Of a DNA stretch of 20,248 bases, positions 17,528 to 20,248 are shown one piece after another. How positions within the stretch are numbered: position 1 is the first letter of the stretch; each line of letters begins with the position of its first letter. Below the pieces are notes generated by a model. It was not told the origin of the DNA. It worked only from the letters and a program-made list of their open reading frames with translations, and did not search any database. A program made the position numbers and the translations under genes. The stretch spans positions 2,110,465 through 2,130,712 of the forward strand of contig NZ_CP014226.1 in NCBI RefSeq assembly GCF_001545155.1, read 5' to 3'. Origin of the DNA: Halomonas chromatireducens. Its GTDB lineage: Bacteria; Pseudomonadota; Gammaproteobacteria; Pseudomonadales; Halomonadaceae.

Positions 17528-19069
17528 ATGCACTTCTACAATCTGGGAAACTACTCGCGGATCGTCACCACCCGCTCGGATCAGGCACAACGCTGGTTCG
17601 ATCAGGGGCTGATCTGGCTCTACGGCTTCAACCACGAAGCGGCCATCGACTGCTTTCGCCAGGCCCTCGAGGCCGACCCAGACTGGGCGATGGCGCTTGC
17701 GCGTCCGGCAGCGAAGGCGGCCGCCTTACTCATCGAGCGCGTCTCGCCGGTGGAGCGCGCGCTGATCCAGGCCGTACAGCATCGCGCGCCCGAAGAGATG
17801 ATTGAGGATTTCGGCCCCTGCCTCGACGGCTATGCCGACGCCATGCGCGATGCCTATCGCGCCCACGCCGACGATCTTGATGTCATTGCGCTCTTCGCCG
17901 AGGCCCTGCTCAACCGCACACCCTGGCAGCTCTGGGACCTGCCCACCGGTGAACCAGCAACAGGCGCCGACACCCTTGAGGCGAAGGCGGTCCTCGAGCA
18001 GGCCTTTGGCGAAATCGAGGGCGCCTGGGATCACCCGGGGCTGTTGCATATGTACATTCATCTGATGGAGATGTCGCCGAATCCCGAGCTTGCGCTGCGC
18101 CACGGCGACCGTCTCAGCGCCCTGGTGCCCGATGCGGGCCACCTGGTTCACATGGCGACCCATATCGACGTACTGTGCGGCGATTATCACAACGTGGTCG
18201 ACCGCAACGAGGTGGCAATCGCGGCAGACCGTCGATTCCTCGAGCGGGAGGGAGCGGATAACTTCTACACGGTCTATCGCTGCCACAACTATCACTTCAA
18301 GATATACGGGTCGATGTTCCTCGCCCAGCCGACTCCGGCACTGGAAGCCGCAGACGACCTGGTGGCGACACTGCCGGAATCCCTGCTGCGCCAGATGGCC
18401 GACTGGTTCGAGGCCTTCGTGCCCATGAAGCAGCATGTGCTGATCCGCTTCGGGATGTGGGAGGCCATTCTGACCCAGCCGCTGCCGGAGGATGTCGAAC
18501 TCTATGCCACTACCCTTGCGATGATGCGCTATGCGCGAACGGTAGCGTTGGCCAATCGCGGTAAGATCACTGAGGCCGAGGCGGAGCGAAACCGGTTTTT
18601 CGCTGCCCAGCGAGCGGTTCCCGAAAGCCGTCTGTTGTTCAACAACACGGCCGTGGACATCCTGCAGGTGGCCGAGCAGATGATGCTGGGCGAGCTGGAG
18701 TACCACAGCGGCCGCCAGGATGCCGCCTTCGCGCATCTCTACCGGGCCGTGGAGCTCGACGACACCCTCCCCTATGACGAGCCCTGGGCCTGGATGCAGC
18801 CGGCCCGCCACGCACTGGGGGCACTTCTGTTGGATCAGGGGCGTCTGGTCGAGGCGGAAGCGGTCTACCGCGCCGACCTCGGCCTCGACGACACCCTGAG
18901 CCGCGCCTGCCAGCATCCGCAGAACGTCTGGAGCCTACACGGCCTGTACGAGTGTCTTACCCGGCGTGGTGAGACGGTAGAGGTGCTCCATATCAAGCAC
19001 CAGCTCGATCGAGCCATGGCACGGGCGGAAGTGCCGGTGCGGGCTTCCTGCTACTGTCGTCGCAGGTAG
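17528..19069 (+). CDS. Tetratricopeptide-repeat protein, possibly with an internal deletion
   Basis: This is a cytoplasmic helical-repeat protein of unknown function. It starts at ATG 17528 with a strong AGGAGG (17513-17518). The N-terminus (NLGNYSRIVTTRSDQAQRWF then DQGLIWLYGFNHEAAIDCFR, 5-44) and the C-terminal ASCYCR are characteristic of one uniform family of bacterial TPR proteins of about 540 residues. TPR-like helix pairs lie at about 20-55, 395-440 and 450-500. At 513 residues it is shorter than the family. After DPDWAMA (50-56) the usual stretch with a G-P-N-Y-N-K-P-W motif is missing, and the sequence passes straight to ARPAAKAAALLIERVSPVERALI. That suggests an in-frame loss of roughly 25-30 residues, judged from memory of the family. 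The gene may still be functional. Confidence 0.8.
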   Translation: MHFYNLGNYSRIVTTRSDQAQRWFDQGLIWLYGFNHEAAIDCFRQALEADPDWAMALARPAAKAAALLIERVSPVERALIQAVQHRAPEEMIEDFGPCLDGYADAMRDAYRAHADDLDVIALFAEALLNRTPWQLWDLPTGEPATGADTLEAKAVLEQAFGEIEGAWDHPGLLHMYIHLMEMSPNPELALRHGDRLSALVPDAGHLVHMATHIDVLCGDYHNVVDRNEVAIAADRRFLEREGADNFYTVYRCHNYHFKIYGSMFLAQPTPALEAADDLVATLPESLLRQMADWFEAFVPMKQHVLIRFGMWEAILTQPLPEDVELYATTLAMMRYARTVALANRGKITEAEAERNRFFAAQRAVPESRLLFNNTAVDILQVAEQMMLGELEYHSGRQDAAFAHLYRAVELDDTLPYDEPWAWMQPARHALGALLLDQGRLVEAEAVYRADLGLDDTLSRACQHPQNVWSLHGLYECLTRRGETVEVLHIKHQLDRAMARAEVPVRASCYCRRR

Positions 19070-19085
19070 CGGCATGAACAACTTC

Positions 19086-19223
19086 TTATTTGCCCGACAA
19101 ATTCATGAGGAAGGCCTGCAAATGTAGATAGCGGATGGCATGCACGTCAACGTCTAGCCGAGTGGCGATGCCACCCTCGTGGCGTATGCCCAGCAGCCTG
19201 AGTCTGCATGCAGCGGTGGTTTC
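19086..19223 (-). pseudogene. Possible gene remnant, 45-residue C-terminal fragment without a start
   Basis: On the minus strand an open stretch runs from just after a TGA (19224-19226) to TAA (19086-19088). It has no start codon or ribosome site at its head. The translation ends DVHAIRYLHLQAFLMNLSGK, an amphipathic, natural-looking protein end, with LRLLGIRHEGG before it. No family was recognised. It may be debris of a lost gene, or chance. Confidence 0.22.
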
Positions 19224-19351
19224 TCACATTGGTGGCAAACCTGAATCAGGGGGAAGGTCAGAGCAAGCGGCGGCTATTCGCCCTGGTCGAGGCCAGTGGC
19301 CTGATGGACCAGCTGGTTCGCGTACCGGCCCGAGCGGCCAGCGAAGCAGAC
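19208..19351 (+). pseudogene. Fragment resembling the N-terminal region of a histone-deacetylase-family amidohydrolase
   Basis: The reading frame after an in-frame stop at 19199-19201 gives SKRRLFALVEASGLMDQLVR followed by VPARAASEAD. This run matches from memory the ENPESKRR..NLLEVSGL..HL...PARPATEEEL segment near the start of bacterial class II histone-deacetylase-like proteins, which continues with a conserved RVHT motif. Here the match breaks off at about 19351, five bases before the stop of the convergent TetR gene, and upstream residues (WFLTLVANLNQGEG) only loosely fit. No metal ligands remain, so this is a dead fragment if the assignment is right. It suggests a deletion that brought tetR next to it. 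Confidence 0.42.
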
Positions 19352-19355
19352 AGGG

Positions 19356-19934
19356 CTACTTCTTGGCCAGGGCTGCGGCGACTTGCTCGGACACCTCTTC
19401 TCCCACCTCGGTGATGATGCTGCTGGCCTGTTGACTGCGCGCCATGATCAGGGCGCCTTCCAGGCAGGCGACGATCATCCGGGCAAGGCGCTCGGCTCTT
19501 GCCGGCGCCAGCCCCGCCGCCAGGAGGACATCGTGGTACATCCGAGTCCAATCTTCCAGCGCGGCCCGGCAGGCTGCGGCCAGTTCGCTGGACACTTCCG
19601 GCGCGTCCAGAATGATGGGGGCGACAGGGCAGCCAAAGCGGTATTCGGAATCTGTCATCTCTGCCGAGGCGGCCCGGAAAAACAGGCGCACACCCTCCGC
19701 CGGGGTCGTGCCTTGTGCCAGGCTCTCCCGCAGGGCCTGAGAGGCCTCGTCAATGCCTGCTTGCATGGCTTCCAGCACCAGCGTCTCCTTGCCGCCGGGG
19801 AAGTGGAAATACAGTGACCCCCGGGGAGCGCCGCTCTCGCTGAGGATATCGTTGAGGCTGACGCCATGGAGGCCCCTCGCCTGGATCAGGCGCAGGGTCG
19901 TTTCGATCATTCGGGTTCTGGTGGTTTTGGTCAT
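19356..19934 (-). CDS. TetR/AcrR-family transcriptional regulator
   Basis: This is a 192-residue repressor-type regulator. It starts at 19934 (MTKTTRTRMIETTLRLIQAR). The N-terminal three-helix DNA-binding domain includes the helix-turn-helix VSLNDILSESGAPRGSLYFH (25-44) and the family hallmark FPGGKETLVLEAM. The C-terminal ligand domain has FGCPVAPIILDAPEVSSELA, a wording common in the LmrA/YxaF-like subgroup that responds to small aromatic or antibiotic-like ligands. It is divergent from a methyltransferase gene across 142 bases with a TATATAAT-type promoter and two CGGTCTA boxes. Autoregulation and repression of that gene are likely by this layout. The ligand is unknown. Confidence 0.9.
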   Translation of the reverse strand: MTKTTRTRMIETTLRLIQARGLHGVSLNDILSESGAPRGSLYFHFPGGKETLVLEAMQAGIDEASQALRESLAQGTTPAEGVRLFFRAASAEMTDSEYRFGCPVAPIILDAPEVSSELAAACRAALEDWTRMYHDVLLAAGLAPARAERLARMIVACLEGALIMARSQQASSIITEVGEEVSEQVAAALAKK

Positions 19935-19952
19935 AGGTGGTTTTTAGCAGCA

Positions 19953-19998
19953 TTGACGAAATATGACGACCGGTCTATATAATATGATACTCGGTCTA
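19953..19998 (+). promoter_or_regulatory. Promoter and TetR-type operator between tetR and the second methyltransferase gene
   Basis: TTGACG (19953-19958) is followed after 17 bases by TATATA (19976-19981), or after 19 by TATAAT (19978-19983), a good sigma70 promoter reading right. CGGTCTA occurs at 19971-19977 and again at 19992-19998, 21 bp apart (two helical turns), one touching each side of the -10. The first is part of the palindrome GACCGGTC (19968-19975), typical of TetR-family sites. A bound repressor would block the promoter. Confidence 0.6.
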
Positions 19999-20076
19999 GT
20001 CCCGGCTTCAAAAGGCCCGGCGGCACCGAGACAGCGCCATCTCACATCTCGTACGAGACACGACGAGGAGGCCACC

Positions 20077-20248
20077 ATGAAACAGATGCATTCCTCAAAC
20101 GAATACGCCGGGGTTGCGGTCCGGCCTCACCATGAGGCCGCGGCCCGTACCTGGGACCTTGGCGGGCAGCACTATGACAACATCAGCTTCGGCGTGTCGG
20201 ATGCCCTCGCCCATGCGGCGCAGAGGCTCAACCCACAACCCGGACAGC
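20077..20248 (+). CDS. Second class I SAM-dependent methyltransferase, partial (cut by window end)
   Basis: The frame is open from ATG 20077, behind a good GAGGAG ribosome site, for 57 codons to the window edge. The visible N-terminus includes ARTWDLGGQHYDNISFGVSD and ALAHAAQRLNPQPGQ. This is the usual lead-in of UbiE-like methyltransferases just before motif I (VLDVATGTG), which would lie outside the window. It is divergent from the TetR gene and probably its target. The substrate is unknown. It is similar in type to the methyltransferase at 16590, which suggests related functions in this neighbourhood. Confidence 0.72.
   Translation, partial: MKQMHSSNEYAGVAVRPHHEAAARTWDLGGQHYDNISFGVSDALAHAAQRLNPQPGQ

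Noticed and set aside
17726..18916. 396-codon minus-strand open frame opposite the TPR gene
   Set aside because: The plus-strand TPR protein has family motifs at both ends and a strong ribosome site; the antisense frame has neither.

Overview
The window reads as chromosomal DNA of a GC-rich, moderately halophilic gammaproteobacterium, most like Halomonas or a close relative. This rests on codon use (GCC, CTG and ATC dominate), on the gene set (GltS-type glutamate symporter, TupBCA tungstate importer, SbtA-type bicarbonate permease, complete liuABCDE operon) and on GTAG-headed REP elements between genes. No rRNA, tRNA, CRISPR array, integrase or transposase was seen. Genus is an inference.

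Left part (1-8705). Bases 1-157 are an exact direct copy of 7616-7772, the lysR/sbtA promoter region plus the first 15 sbtA codons. They are joined to the 3' end of a minus-strand corA gene, whose natural C-terminus is lost. This is the join expected if the unit 158-7772 (7,615 bp) were repeated head to tail, carried as a circle, or misassembled. The unit holds corA (minus), gltS, a patatin-like lipase, tupB-tupC-tupA (overlapping genes) and a CbbR/CmpR-like lysR (minus). The divergent sbtA-like gene follows and ends at a strong hairpin terminator.

Middle part (8742-16283). A LiuR-like palindrome precedes a complete leucine/isovalerate degradation operon: liuA (isovaleryl-CoA dehydrogenase), liuB and liuD (3-methylcrotonyl-CoA carboxylase subunits), liuC (methylglutaconyl-CoA hydratase) and liuE (HMG-CoA lyase). 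Together they convert isovaleryl-CoA to acetyl-CoA and acetoacetate. Three of the four internal gaps carry REP sequences. The liuD-liuE gap is a tandem array with a period of about 75 bp. liuC and liuD overlap by 4 bases and have no REP between them.

Right part (16284-20248). A SAM-dependent methyltransferase gene and a TPR-protein gene lie in line. A 286-base stretch follows that appears to hold gene debris, including a fragment resembling the N-terminal part of histone-deacetylase-family amidohydrolases. A minus-strand TetR regulator and a divergent second methyltransferase gene, cut by the window end, share a promoter region with two CGGTCTA boxes 21 bp apart.

No wholly new system is evident. 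The best leads are the 157-bp duplication junction, the REP-filled gaps of the liu operon with a leftward-facing terminator at the liuD stop, and the eroded segment beside the TetR/methyltransferase pair.
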